A stretch of 64,000 nt of DNA. It comes from Pedobacter sp. PAMC26386 (lineage in GTDB: Bacteria; Bacteroidota; Bacteroidia; Sphingobacteriales; Sphingobacteriaceae). Positions 35,504-44,699 of this stretch are shown piece after piece; position 1 is the stretch's first letter, and each line of letters begins with the position of its first letter. The stretch covers positions 4,613,067-4,677,066 of the forward strand of contig CP060294.1 in NCBI GenBank assembly GCA_014302835.1, in the 5' to 3' direction. The translations under genes were made by a program, and so were the position numbers. The notes beneath the pieces are model-generated. The model searched no databases, was not told the DNA's origin, and saw nothing but the letters and a program-made list of their open reading frames with translations.

Positions 35504-36682
35504 ATGCAAAAGTCCGATCAATCGATTTATACCCTGCAATTTGGCCTGGTATGTTTAAGCTCTTTCCTCTTCTCTGCTAGTTTTAATATGTTAATTCCTG
35601 AATTGCCTGCATATCTGAGCGCAATGGGCGGAGCTTCTTACAAAGGATTGATTGTTGCCTTATTTACACTTACAGCGGGGATCTCCAGGCCTTTTAGCGG
35701 TAAACTGACGGATACGGTCGGACGTGTGCCTGTAATGGCCGTAGGCTCTATAGTTTGTTTTGTTTGCGGATTCTTATACCCAGTGCTTACCACGGTTGCA
35801 GGATTTTTATTTCTACGGTTAATTCATGGGTTTTCTACAGGGTTTAAACCAACAGCGACTGCGGCTTATGTCGCGGATTTGGTCCCGGTAAACCGTTGGG
35901 GAGAGGCTATGGGGATACATGGAATTTGTTTTAGTACAGGTATGGCTATTGGTCCGGCCATTGGAAGTACCATTACTGATCATTTTTCAATTAATATCTT
36001 GTTTTATTGCTCTTCTGCATTTGCTTTGTCATCCATTGTTATTCTGGGCAACATGAAAGAAACCTTGAAAGAAAAACGACCTTTCAGCTTTTCTCTGTTG
36101 AAAATTAAAAGACAAGATATTATTGAGTGGAGAGTTATTCCAGCTGCGCTGATCACTTTACTGAGTTATGTAAGTTATGGAGCAATCCTTACGGTAGTAG
36201 GAGATTGGAGCAAATATCTGGGGACGAGCAATAAAGGTTTGTTTTTTATGGTATTTACTCTTGCTTCTTTACTGATCAGATTTGTGGCGGGAAAGGCCTC
36301 CGACAAGCATGGAAGAGTTTTAATCTTAAAAATATCTCTTGTTTTACTGGCTGTTTCGCTGCTATGTATCGGCTTTGCCTATTCCTCTTTTACCTTAATG
36401 GCGGCTTCAGCATTATATGGAGTAGCCACAGGAATGCTTTCGCCAACAGTAAATGCATGGACAATAGATCTTAGCGACCCTAAACATCGCGGAAAGGCTA
36501 TGGCAACTATGTATATCGCCCTCGAGGTGGGAATTGGATTAGGTGCTTTACTGGCGGGCTGGTTATTTATAGACAATATCAAAACCATTCCCTATACATT
36601 TTTTATCTGTACAGGAATTACGATAGCAGCGCTGGTTTATCTGCAATTTGTGTGGAAAGCCAAACCAATAGCAGCAGTTTAA
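35504..36682 (+). CDS. Major facilitator superfamily transporter
   Basis: A 392-residue inner-membrane protein with about twelve predicted helices. GKLTDTVGRVPVMAVGS, after helix 2, corresponds to the MFS loop motif (GxLxDRxGRRxxL), repeated weakly in the second half as GKASDKHGRVLILK. This layout fits drug or sugar-type MFS exporters, but no substrate can be assigned. It stands alone, with a promoter just before the ATG. Its stop touches the end of the alanine dehydrogenase gene on the other strand. Confidence 0.88.
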   Translation: MQKSDQSIYTLQFGLVCLSSFLFSASFNMLIPELPAYLSAMGGASYKGLIVALFTLTAGISRPFSGKLTDTVGRVPVMAVGSIVCFVCGFLYPVLTTVAGFLFLRLIHGFSTGFKPTATAAYVADLVPVNRWGEAMGIHGICFSTGMAIGPAIGSTITDHFSINILFYCSSAFALSSIVILGNMKETLKEKRPFSFSLLKIKRQDIIEWRVIPAALITLLSYVSYGAILTVVGDWSKYLGTSNKGLFFMVFTLASLLIRFVAGKASDKHGRVLILKISLVLLAVSLLCIGFAYSSFTLMAASALYGVATGMLSPTVNAWTIDLSDPKHRGKAMATMYIALEVGIGLGALLAGWLFIDNIKTIPYTFFICTGITIAALVYLQFVWKAKPIAAV

Positions 36683-37909
36683 TTACTGATTGGCGGCAAC
36701 AAGTAGTTCTATGTCTTTATACGGAAGGTTAAACCTGGTGGCCAGATCTTTACTGGTCAGGTGGCCTTTGTAAATATAAAGTGCTTCTCTGATGCCCGGT
36801 TTATTCCATACTACATTCATTAAGCCGCCCATATCGCCTATATCCACAAGAATTGGGGTAAAGATATTGGTCAGGGCATAAGAAGCTGTTCTAGGGACTC
36901 TTGATGCAATATTAGGCACACAATAGTGAATGACATCATGTTTTCTGAATACCGGATCTTTGTGGTTGGTTACTTCCGAAGTTTCAAAGCAGCCACCCTG
37001 ATCTATACTCACGTCAATAACCACAGAATCCCGTTTCATGCGGCTTACCGTTTCTTCCATAATAATACAAGGGCTTCTGCCATTTGTTGCACGGATCGCG
37101 CCAATCACCACGTCGCAGGTAGTGACAGCCTTTCCTAATACAATTGGCTGCATAACAGAGGTAAATACACGACTTCCTAAATTATTCTGAAGACGGCGTA
37201 AGCGGTAAATGGAGCTGTCAAATACTTTGACTTCAGCACCGAGTGAAAGTGCTGTTCTTGCGGCATATTCACCCACTGTTCCAGCACCGAGAATGACAAT
37301 TTCGGTAGGCGGAACACCAGTAAATCCACCAAGCATCAACCCTTTGCCGCCAGTAACACTACTTAAATATTCCGCAGCGATAAAAATAGAGGTGGCCCCT
37401 ACGATTTCGCTCATGGCACGTACTACAGTCAGGATATTTCCTTCGTCCCGTAAGTTCTCGAAACATAAAGCATTGATTTTTTTACTAAGTAATGCTTTCA
37501 GATAGCCTTCTTTCAGCGCTCCCATTTGCAAAGCAGAAATCAGCGTCTGACCTTTATGCATCAGTTCTATTTCTTCTAAAGTAGGAGGAGCGATTTTGAC
37601 GATAATATCTGCATCATAAACATCCTTTTTATTGAAGGTAATCTGTGCTCCCTGCTCACTGTAATCATTGTCAGAAAAGTTTGCACCTATACCAGCGCCG
37701 CTTTCTAATAGAACTTTATGTCCATGATTGACTAAAAGAGCAACTGACAGCGGTGTGAGGGCAATTCTGGTCTCCTGAAAAGATATTTCTTTTGGAATGC
37801 CAATATAAAGGCTGTTGCTTTTCTGTTTGATTTCTGACAATGTCTCTTTAGGTTGCAGTAACCCTTTTTGAGCAATAGAGGCCATTTCTTCCCGTAATCC
37901 TGTAGCCAT
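36683..37909 (-). CDS. ald: Alanine dehydrogenase
   Basis: The 408-residue enzyme catalyses NAD-dependent deamination of L-alanine to pyruvate. It has an N-terminal extension of about 30 residues, then IGIPKEISFQETRIALTP with the conserved Arg and Lys area, a Rossmann segment EIVILGAGTVGEYAARTALS near residue 208, CDVVIGAI near 268 and VVIDVSIDQGG. The family is shared with the alpha subunit of NAD(P) transhydrogenase, but the length and lack of membrane segments favour Ald. It is followed on its strand by tsaE and porX upstream, an arrangement I believe is common in Bacteroidota. Confidence 0.9.
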   Translation of the reverse strand: MATGLREEMASIAQKGLLQPKETLSEIKQKSNSLYIGIPKEISFQETRIALTPLSVALLVNHGHKVLLESGAGIGANFSDNDYSEQGAQITFNKKDVYDADIIVKIAPPTLEEIELMHKGQTLISALQMGALKEGYLKALLSKKINALCFENLRDEGNILTVVRAMSEIVGATSIFIAAEYLSSVTGGKGLMLGGFTGVPPTEIVILGAGTVGEYAARTALSLGAEVKVFDSSIYRLRRLQNNLGSRVFTSVMQPIVLGKAVTTCDVVIGAIRATNGRSPCIIMEETVSRMKRDSVVIDVSIDQGGCFETSEVTNHKDPVFRKHDVIHYCVPNIASRVPRTASYALTNIFTPILVDIGDMGGLMNVVWNKPGIREALYIYKGHLTSKDLATRFNLPYKDIELLVAANQ

Positions 37910-37974
37910 TTTGTCTATCTGATTTTTTGATTGAAATTAAGAAAAATAAGCTGAATTCAAACAGCTTTCAAGCA

Positions 37975-38391
37975 TTAATATTTTTTGAAAGAGAATGATC
38001 TTTGCGTCTCTGTGTCTGCTGTAATTTCAACTTCAAGATAATTTTCAGGCAACAATTCTCTGATTCGCTCTGGCCATTCTATCAGGCAGATATTGCCAGA
38101 ATAAAAATATTCTTCGTAACCAATGTCAAATACTTCCTGTAAGTTTTTAATCCTGTAAAAGTCAAAATGATAGATCACCTGACCGGCCGCATCATACTCG
38201 TTTACTATAGAAAATGTGGGGCTGTTTACTACTTCTGTTACCCCTAGTTTTTTACAGAGGACTTTGATAAAAGTTGTTTTTCCTGCTCCCATCTCGCCTT
38301 CAAAGGCGAATATTTTTTCGTTCCCGGCAAAACTAAGCAACGCGTCTGCAGCACTGCTTAGTTCGTCCAGGTTATTGATTTCAATGTTCAT
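37975..38391 (-). CDS. tsaE: tRNA threonylcarbamoyladenosine biosynthesis ATPase
   Basis: A 138-residue P-loop protein with Walker A GEMGAGKTTFIKVL near residue 32, then the switch-like NSPTFSIVNEY and YHFDFYR, and LIEWPERI. TsaE is needed with TsaB and TsaD for the t6A37 modification of ANN-decoding tRNAs. Its start is 8 bases from the stop of porX on the same strand, so the two are co-transcribed. Confidence 0.95.
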   Translation of the reverse strand: MNIEINNLDELSSAADALLSFAGNEKIFAFEGEMGAGKTTFIKVLCKKLGVTEVVNSPTFSIVNEYDAAGQVIYHFDFYRIKNLQEVFDIGYEEYFYSGNICLIEWPERIRELLPENYLEVEITADTETQRSFSFKKY

Positions 38392-38399
38392 TTAGGATC

Positions 38400-39953
38400 C
38401 TATCTTGAGCTGTAAGTTGCTACTGGAATCATCATTTCCTCCAAGGAGATTCCACCATGCTGGAACGTTTCGTTGTAATAATTCACAAACTGGTTGTAGT
38501 TATTTTGATAAACAAAGTAACGGTCTTCTTTCGCGAAAATATAATTAGAGCTTATATTTATTTTTGGTAGTTGTGCTTCATGAGGATTTTTGATCAAAAA
38601 GACCTCTTTTGCATTAAAATTCAGATTTCTGCCCTGTTTATAGCGCAGATTTGTATTGGTATTCCGGTCTCCGATTACTTTACTTGGATGTTTAACTCTG
38701 ATCGTACCATGATCCGTAGTGATAATCACTTTGACCTGTTTCTGCGCAAGTTTTTTAAGGAGCTCCAGTAATGGTGAATGTTCAAACCAGGACAGCGTTA
38801 ATGAACGGTAAGCCGCATCATCGTTTGCCAGCTCTCTTATCATCGCCATATCTGTACGGGCATGAGAAAGCATGTCCACAAAATTATAGACGATTGCATT
38901 AAACTCATTCTGCATCAGGTTGTTCATTTGCTCATTCAGGGCTTTTCCATCATCATAAGTAAGAATTTTATGGTAACTGAACTTGCAGTCTTTGCGGACG
39001 CTACGTTTAATCTGATCTGCTAAAAATGCTTCTTCATGCATGTTTTTTCCACCCTCTTCATCATCATTCTGCCACAGTGATGGGAAGCGTTTCTCCATTT
39101 CAAGCGGCATTAAGCCAGAAAAAATAGAGTTTCTTGCATATTGGGTTGCCGTAGGGAGGATACTCGTATAAATATCTTCTTCATCTAACCTGAAATGTTC
39201 TGTGATTAATGGATTGATGATCTTCCATTGGTCATATCTCAGGTTATCAATCAGGATGAAAAACACAGGAGTAGTAGAGTTGATATGCGGAAAAGCCTTC
39301 TTTTTAAGCAGCTCATTGGATAATAAAGGCGTTTTGCCTCTCTTATTTACCCAGTCGATATAGTTATCTTCGATAAATTTAGAGAACTGTGTATTTGCTT
39401 CAGACTTTTGCATGGTTAAAATCTCATGCATCTGGGGGTCATCCAGTTTTTCCAGTTCCAGTTCCCAGAAAATCAGTTTTTTATAAACCTCAGTCCATTC
39501 TTCATAACTTAATTTGTCATTCAGAGTCATGCCAAGACGTCTGAAATCCTGCTGATAAGCCATCGAAGTTTTGGCGCTGATCAGTCTTTTATTGTCTATA
39601 ATTTTCTTGATGGTCAGCAAGACCTGCTTAGGATTAACCGGCTTTATCAGATAATCGTCAATTTTTGACCCGATTGCATCCTCCATCAGATTTTCCTCTT
39701 CACTTTTGGTAATCAGGACAACCGGAATGTCACTTTTTATGTTTTTTATAGCAGATAACGTTTCCAGTCCACTCATTCCAGGCATATTTTCATCCAGGAA
39801 TACCAGGTCGAAATGCTCCTTGCCAAAAGCCTCCAATGCATCGTTTCCATTCGTAAATGTGGTTACGTGGTACCCTTTTTCGTTCAGTAGTAATATATGT
39901 GGTTTTAATAAGTTTATCTCATCATCGGCCCATAGAATCTTGGTTTCCTGCAT
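38400..39953 (-). CDS. porX: PorX-type response regulator with PglZ domain
   Basis: The start is the ATG at 39953 (MQETKILWADDEINLL). The protein of 517 residues has an N-terminal receiver domain with the acidic pair ADDE and the phosphorylation Asp in LVFLDENMPG (about residue 55), KP near 105, then a helical linker and a PglZ domain of the alkaline-phosphatase superfamily, with FILIDNLRYDQW and IITTDHGTIRVKHPSK as likely metal sites. In Bacteroidota, PorX with PorY controls type IX secretion genes, and its PglZ domain has been shown to be a phosphodiesterase in a homologue. No type IX secretion structural genes lie in the window. Confidence 0.92.
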   Translation of the reverse strand: MQETKILWADDEINLLKPHILLLNEKGYHVTTFTNGNDALEAFGKEHFDLVFLDENMPGMSGLETLSAIKNIKSDIPVVLITKSEEENLMEDAIGSKIDDYLIKPVNPKQVLLTIKKIIDNKRLISAKTSMAYQQDFRRLGMTLNDKLSYEEWTEVYKKLIFWELELEKLDDPQMHEILTMQKSEANTQFSKFIEDNYIDWVNKRGKTPLLSNELLKKKAFPHINSTTPVFFILIDNLRYDQWKIINPLITEHFRLDEEDIYTSILPTATQYARNSIFSGLMPLEMEKRFPSLWQNDDEEGGKNMHEEAFLADQIKRSVRKDCKFSYHKILTYDDGKALNEQMNNLMQNEFNAIVYNFVDMLSHARTDMAMIRELANDDAAYRSLTLSWFEHSPLLELLKKLAQKQVKVIITTDHGTIRVKHPSKVIGDRNTNTNLRYKQGRNLNFNAKEVFLIKNPHEAQLPKINISSNYIFAKEDRYFVYQNNYNQFVNYYNETFQHGGISLEEMMIPVATYSSR

Positions 39954-40048
39954 TATTGTATGTATAAGGTGTAAATAAATCCTCAAAAAGAGAGATCTCT
40001 TTCTTAAGTACGGATAAAAATAGCAATTTTTGTACCGTATAATTTATT

Positions 40049-41287
40049 TTGCCAAGATTGAACAAAAAGAAAATAATAAATGACCCGGTATATGGATTTA
40101 TCAATATACCTTCAGAATTGATCTTTGATCTGATCTCGCATCCCTTTTTTCAGCGCTTACGCTATATTAAACAATTGGGGATGACACACCTGGTTTATCC
40201 GGGCGCTTTGCATACGCGTTTTCATCATGCGCTGGGTGCAATGCACCTGATGTGTCTGGCTATAGAAATCTTACGCAGTAAGGGACACGAGATTACAAAA
40301 GAGGAAGAAGAGGGGGCAACGATAGCCATTTTACTCCATGATATTGGTCATGGGCCATTTTCGCACGCGCTGGAATATTCATTAGTGAAAGGGATTCAGC
40401 ATGAAGATATTTCCATTTTAATGATGGAACGTTTGAATATGGAATTTGAAGGAAAACTGGATACCGCCCTTGCTATTTTTACAGGGAAGTATGCTAAGAA
40501 ATTTCTTCATCAGCTGATTTCCAGTCAGCTTGATCTGGATAGAATGGACTATTTAAACAGAGATAGCTTTTTTACAGGTGTGAGTGAGGGAGTTATCAGC
40601 TTTGACCGCATCATTAAGATGTTCAATATTGCGGATGATCAACTGGTGATTGAGGAAAAGGGAATTTATTCTATAGAGAAATTCCTGATTGCCAGAAGAC
40701 TGATGTACTGGCAGGTTTATCTGCATAAAACGGTCATCGCCGGAGAAATGCTGCTGGTGAAAATTTTAAAGCGGGCTAAAGAACTGTCGAGCAAAGGAGC
40801 TGATTTATTTGCAACCCCGGCATTGCAGCATTTTTTGAAGAATGAGGTTTCACAAAAAGAATTCTTTGAAACAAATGAACACTTGCTGCAATTTGCGAAA
40901 CTGGATGACCAGGATATTTTTGCTTCTGTGAAAGTATGGTGCGGGCACCAGGACCGGATTCTTTCCCTATTATGTAATATGCTGGTTAACCGGAACCTAT
41001 ATAAGATTGAAATTAGTAACGATCCACCAGAGGCCAGCAGAGTTTCGCTGATTGTTGAAAATACAGCATTTAGTCTTGGAATTGACCAAAATGAGGTATC
41101 TTACTTTGTTTTTACGGATGTAATTAGTAACAGAGCTTACAATACTGGTGCTGGAAACAGTACAATTAACATATTAATGAAGAATAATACGATTACGGAT
41201 ATTGCAAAAGCATCTGATTTATCTAACCTGGAATCGCTTGACAGAACGGTTAGAAAGCATATACTTTGCTATCCCCGAATAATTTAG
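40049..41287 (+). CDS. HD domain phosphohydrolase (dGTPase-like)
   Basis: A protein of about 412 residues of the HD superfamily; RFHHALGAMHL and LLHDIGHGPFSHALE near residue 94 give the H...HD pair, and SSQLDLDRMDYLNRD completes the metal site. The layout resembles YwfO/SAMHD1-like nucleotide triphosphohydrolases. No ATG lies near the N-terminus: the start must be TTG, either at 40049 (PRLNKKK) or at 40058 (MNKKKIINDPVYGFI). The second fits the usual family N-terminus. It is 90 bases from the divergent porX gene. Substrate unknown. Confidence 0.9.
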   Translation: MPRLNKKKIINDPVYGFINIPSELIFDLISHPFFQRLRYIKQLGMTHLVYPGALHTRFHHALGAMHLMCLAIEILRSKGHEITKEEEEGATIAILLHDIGHGPFSHALEYSLVKGIQHEDISILMMERLNMEFEGKLDTALAIFTGKYAKKFLHQLISSQLDLDRMDYLNRDSFFTGVSEGVISFDRIIKMFNIADDQLVIEEKGIYSIEKFLIARRLMYWQVYLHKTVIAGEMLLVKILKRAKELSSKGADLFATPALQHFLKNEVSQKEFFETNEHLLQFAKLDDQDIFASVKVWCGHQDRILSLLCNMLVNRNLYKIEISNDPPEASRVSLIVENTAFSLGIDQNEVSYFVFTDVISNRAYNTGAGNSTINILMKNNTITDIAKASDLSNLESLDRTVRKHILCYPRII

Positions 41288-41388
41288 CATTATTTAACAA
41301 AATAATCCAATAATTATCCCGTTTTTTATCCGATTATTTATACGCGAAGGAAAGGTCAAGTGGCTGATAAAATAGGGAGTTGGGATTA

Positions 41389-41419
41389 TTTGTTCATATC
41401 AATTTAACATTTAACTTTG
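41389..41419 (+). promoter_or_regulatory. Promoter of lpxD: TTTG, 19 bases, TAACTTTG
   Basis: TTTG (41389-41392) and TAACTTTG (41412-41419) are separated by 19 bases, the canonical Bacteroidota promoter. The ATG of lpxD begins at 41424, only five bases past the -7 box, so the transcript is likely leaderless. Confidence 0.75.
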
Positions 41420-41423
41420 TAGA

Positions 41424-42470
41424 ATGCAATTTACTGCCAAGCAGATAAGCGACTTTTTAAGTGGAACGGTTGAAGGTGATGAAACTGCCACAGTTTCAGA
41501 GCTTTCGAAAATAGAAGAGGGTGAGAAAGGAACCTTATGTTTTTTATCTAACCGGAAATACGAGAACTACATCTACTCAACGAACGCATCAGTGGTTATC
41601 GTGGGGTTGGATTTTGTGCCTTCACAACCAATCAGCTGTACGCTGGTTAAGGTGAAGGACCCATATAGTGCCTTTTCTGTTTTATTAGAAAAGTACAATG
41701 AAGCTTTAAACCTGTCTTCCGAAAAAACGGGGATAGAAGAGCCTTGTTTTGTTCATTCTTCCGCAAGAATCGGCAAAAATGTATTTATAGGGGCTTTTTC
41801 TTATATCGATGCAAATGTCGAAATCGGAGACAATACTAAAATTTTACAGCAGGTCCATATTGGATCAGATTCAAAAATAGGCTCTGGAAGTACTTTTCAT
41901 CCGGGCGTTAAAATCTATAACCGTTCTATCATTGGAAATGGCGTCGTTATCCATTCTAATACAGTAGTTGGGAGTGATGGATTTGGATTTGCTCCTCAAC
42001 CGGATGGCACTTATACTAAAATTGCACAAATTGGAAATGTCGTGATTGAAGATGATGTTGAAATTGGTGCGAATACGGCAATAGACCGCGCAACAATGGG
42101 CTCTACTTTCATCAGAAAAGGGTCAAAACTAGATAATCTGATTCAGGTTGCCCATAATGTTGAAATTGGGGAGAATACGGTTGTCGCTGCTCAGGCAGGG
42201 ATATCTGGCAGTAGTAAAGTGGGTGAAAAATCTGTCGTTGGTGGACAGGTAGGTATTGCAGGACATTTATCTTTAGCTAAAGGCACTCAAATTGGTGCTC
42301 AGGCAGGGGTTAATTTCAATATATTAGAAGAAAACAAACAATGGCATGGCACACCGGCTCAGCCGCTTAGAGACTGGATGCGTGCATCTGTGTTGTTTAA
42401 GCACTTACCAGGAATAGAAAAACGGATTGCAAAATTAGAGGCTGAAATTACTGCAAAACTCCAGTCATAG
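41424..42470 (+). CDS. lpxD: UDP-3-O-(3-hydroxyacyl)glucosamine N-acyltransferase
   Basis: LpxD adds the N-linked 3-hydroxyacyl chain in lipid A synthesis, third enzyme of the Raetz pathway. The 348-residue protein has the N-terminal uridine-binding domain (about 1-100), a left-handed beta-helix of hexapeptide repeats (about 110-310), the substrate motif GSDGFGFAP near residue 188, the catalytic His in QVAHNVEIG near residue 241, and a C-terminal helix. It heads an operon lpxD-lpxC/fabZ-lpxA-ABC ATPase. Confidence 0.97.
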   Translation: MQFTAKQISDFLSGTVEGDETATVSELSKIEEGEKGTLCFLSNRKYENYIYSTNASVVIVGLDFVPSQPISCTLVKVKDPYSAFSVLLEKYNEALNLSSEKTGIEEPCFVHSSARIGKNVFIGAFSYIDANVEIGDNTKILQQVHIGSDSKIGSGSTFHPGVKIYNRSIIGNGVVIHSNTVVGSDGFGFAPQPDGTYTKIAQIGNVVIEDDVEIGANTAIDRATMGSTFIRKGSKLDNLIQVAHNVEIGENTVVAAQAGISGSSKVGEKSVVGGQVGIAGHLSLAKGTQIGAQAGVNFNILEENKQWHGTPAQPLRDWMRASVLFKHLPGIEKRIAKLEAEITAKLQS

Positions 42471-42496
42471 TATAATTAGTACCACACAAAACAATA

Positions 42497-43909
42497 ATGA
42501 ACGTTAAACAAAAAACCATAAAAAGCGAAGTTTCTGTACATGGAGTAGGCTTGCATACAGGTGCCAGTGTCACTTTAACTTTTTGTCCGGCTCCGGAAAA
42601 CCACGGGTTTAAATTTCAAAGGACTGATTTACCAGGAGAACCAATCATAGATGCTGACTGTGACAATGTTACAGATACGGCAAGAGGAACAACGATTACA
42701 CAAAACGGGGCTAGTATCAGCACTGTTGAGCATGTAATGGCTTCTTTGGTTGGGATGGACCTTGATAATATATTAATGAGGCTGGATGGCCCCGAAACTC
42801 CGATTATGGATGGAAGTGCAATCCTTTTTGTAGAAGCACTGGAAAGTGTGGGTTTAGTAAACCAGAGTATTGACCGTGAATATTTCCAGATTCCTCACAA
42901 CATTACTTATACTGATGCAGACCGTAAGGTAGAAATTGTGGCTATGCCACTTGAAGATTACAGGTTTACTTGTATGATTGACTATAACTCTCCTGTTTTG
43001 GGTAGCCAGCATGCAGTAATCTCTAATATTGCGGAGTTTAAAAGTGCAATTGCTTCTTGCCGTACTTTTTGCTTTCTGCATGAACTGGAGTATCAGTTAA
43101 AAAATAACCTGATTAAAGGAGGTGATTTAAATAATGCAATCGTAATTGTTGACAAAGAGGTTACACGCGATGAACTGGATCACCTGGCTAAAATATTCCA
43201 CAGAGAAAAAATAGACGTAGCCCCACAGGGAATCCTGAATAATATGGAACTGCGTTACCAGAATGAGCCTGCAAGACACAAATTATTAGATATGATTGGT
43301 GACCTTGCACTTGTGGGTATGCACATTAAAGGACATATCATGGCTGCAAGGCCAGGACATGCTGCAAATATTGCCTTTGCCAAAAAAATTAAAGCGGCGA
43401 TCAAGAAAGAAAAAAACAAGAAAGTCCAGCATGTTTATGACCCAGCTGTAAAACCTCTTTATGATGTGATGCAGATTATGGACATTCTGCCACACAGACA
43501 ACCGTTTTTGTTTATTGATAAAATTTTGGAATTGTCTAAAACACATGTAGTTGGTGTTAAAAATGTGACAATGAATGAAGAGTTTTTCAAAGGACATTTT
43601 CCAGGGGCACCTGTTTTACCTGGGGTAATTCAGATTGAAGCAATGGCCCAGACGGGTGGTATTTTAGTGTTAAGTACTGTGCCTGACCCAAGAAACTATT
43701 TGACCTATTTTCTGAAAATAGATAAAGTAAGATTCAGGGCGCAAGTGTTGCCTGGTGATACGATAGTTTTCAGATGTGATCTGATGGAGCCAATCCGCAG
43801 AGGTATTGCGCAGATGAAAGGTGTGGGCATGGTAGGAGATAAAATAGTAGTGGAGGCAGAGATGATGGCCCAAATTTCAAAAGTTAAAGATAGCGAACGC
43901 GTATCATGA
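42497..43909 (+). CDS. lpxC: Bifunctional LpxC deacetylase / FabZ dehydratase
   Basis: One 470-residue chain carries two enzymes, a fusion typical of Bacteroidota. Residues 1-305 are LpxC, the zinc deacetylase that commits UDP-acyl-GlcNAc to lipid A: VEHVMASL holds one zinc His, HKLLDMIGDLAL the second His and the Asp. Residues about 315-465 are FabZ, the hot-dog (3R)-hydroxyacyl-ACP dehydratase, with LPHRQPFLFID and the catalytic HFPGAPVLPGVIQIEAMAQ. The gene is 26 bases from lpxD and its stop overlaps the start of lpxA by four bases. Confidence 0.97.
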   Translation: MNVKQKTIKSEVSVHGVGLHTGASVTLTFCPAPENHGFKFQRTDLPGEPIIDADCDNVTDTARGTTITQNGASISTVEHVMASLVGMDLDNILMRLDGPETPIMDGSAILFVEALESVGLVNQSIDREYFQIPHNITYTDADRKVEIVAMPLEDYRFTCMIDYNSPVLGSQHAVISNIAEFKSAIASCRTFCFLHELEYQLKNNLIKGGDLNNAIVIVDKEVTRDELDHLAKIFHREKIDVAPQGILNNMELRYQNEPARHKLLDMIGDLALVGMHIKGHIMAARPGHAANIAFAKKIKAAIKKEKNKKVQHVYDPAVKPLYDVMQIMDILPHRQPFLFIDKILELSKTHVVGVKNVTMNEEFFKGHFPGAPVLPGVIQIEAMAQTGGILVLSTVPDPRNYLTYFLKIDKVRFRAQVLPGDTIVFRCDLMEPIRRGIAQMKGVGMVGDKIVVEAEMMAQISKVKDSERVS

Positions 43910-44691
43910 TACAACCTTTAGCATATATACATCCTGATGCGATCATAGCAGATAATGTAGTAATAGAACCGTTTTCTGTCATACATAAAGACGTTGTAAT
44001 TGGAGAAGGAACATGGATTGCCTCTAATGTGGTAATCATGGACGGAGCGAGAATAGGAAAGAACTGCAGGATTTTTCCTGGTTCTGTAATTTCTGGCGTC
44101 CCTCAGGACCTAAAGTTCGCAGGTGAAGTCACTACTGCCGAAATCGGGGATAATACCACGATCAGGGAATGTGTAACGATCAACAGGGGGACAAAGGATA
44201 AATGGAAGACTGTCATAGGCAGTAACTGTCTGATTCAGGCTTATTCGCACATTGCTCACGATTGTGAGGTGGGAAATAATTGCATTTTTTCAAACAGTAC
44301 GACTCTGGCAGGACATATTACCATTGGTGACTATGTCGTTCTGGCAGGTTTAGTGGCGATACATCAGTTTGTTAACGTAGGGTCGCACGCCTTCATTACT
44401 GGTGGTTCACTGGTAAGGAAAGATGTCCCTCCTTATGTTAAAGCTGCAAGGGAGCCTTTATCGTACGCAGGAATTAATTCTGTAGGATTAAGAAGACGTG
44501 GGTTTTCTTCTGAGAAAATCAACGAGATACAGGAAATCTACAGGGTTCTATTTGTGAAACATAATAATGTAACCAAAGCGCTGGATAAGATAGAGGCTGA
44601 ATTTGCACCTACTGAAATTCGTGATGAAATTGTAGATTTTATCCGGAATTCGAATAGGGGTGTGATGAAAGGTTTTGGATCCGGTAGCTAG
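43906..44691 (+). CDS. lpxA: UDP-N-acetylglucosamine acyltransferase
   Basis: LpxA puts the first 3-hydroxyacyl chain on UDP-GlcNAc, the first step of lipid A synthesis. The 261-residue protein is a left-handed beta-helix of hexapeptide repeats (about 1-185) with the catalytic His in AYSHIAHDCEVGNNC near residue 125, HQFVNVGSHAFITGGS, and the C-terminal helical domain beginning near YAGINSVGLRRRGFSSEKI. ATG overlaps the lpxC/fabZ stop as ATGA. Confidence 0.97.
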   Translation: MIQPLAYIHPDAIIADNVVIEPFSVIHKDVVIGEGTWIASNVVIMDGARIGKNCRIFPGSVISGVPQDLKFAGEVTTAEIGDNTTIRECVTINRGTKDKWKTVIGSNCLIQAYSHIAHDCEVGNNCIFSNSTTLAGHITIGDYVVLAGLVAIHQFVNVGSHAFITGGSLVRKDVPPYVKAAREPLSYAGINSVGLRRRGFSSEKINEIQEIYRVLFVKHNNVTKALDKIEAEFAPTEIRDEIVDFIRNSNRGVMKGFGSGS

Positions 44692-44699
44692 AAATTTGA

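Noticed and set aside
38400..39953. PglZ domain, as found in BREX phage-defence loci
   Set aside because: The protein has a receiver domain in front and no BREX partners (pglX, brxC, brxL) nearby; it matches the PorX regulator of Bacteroidota.
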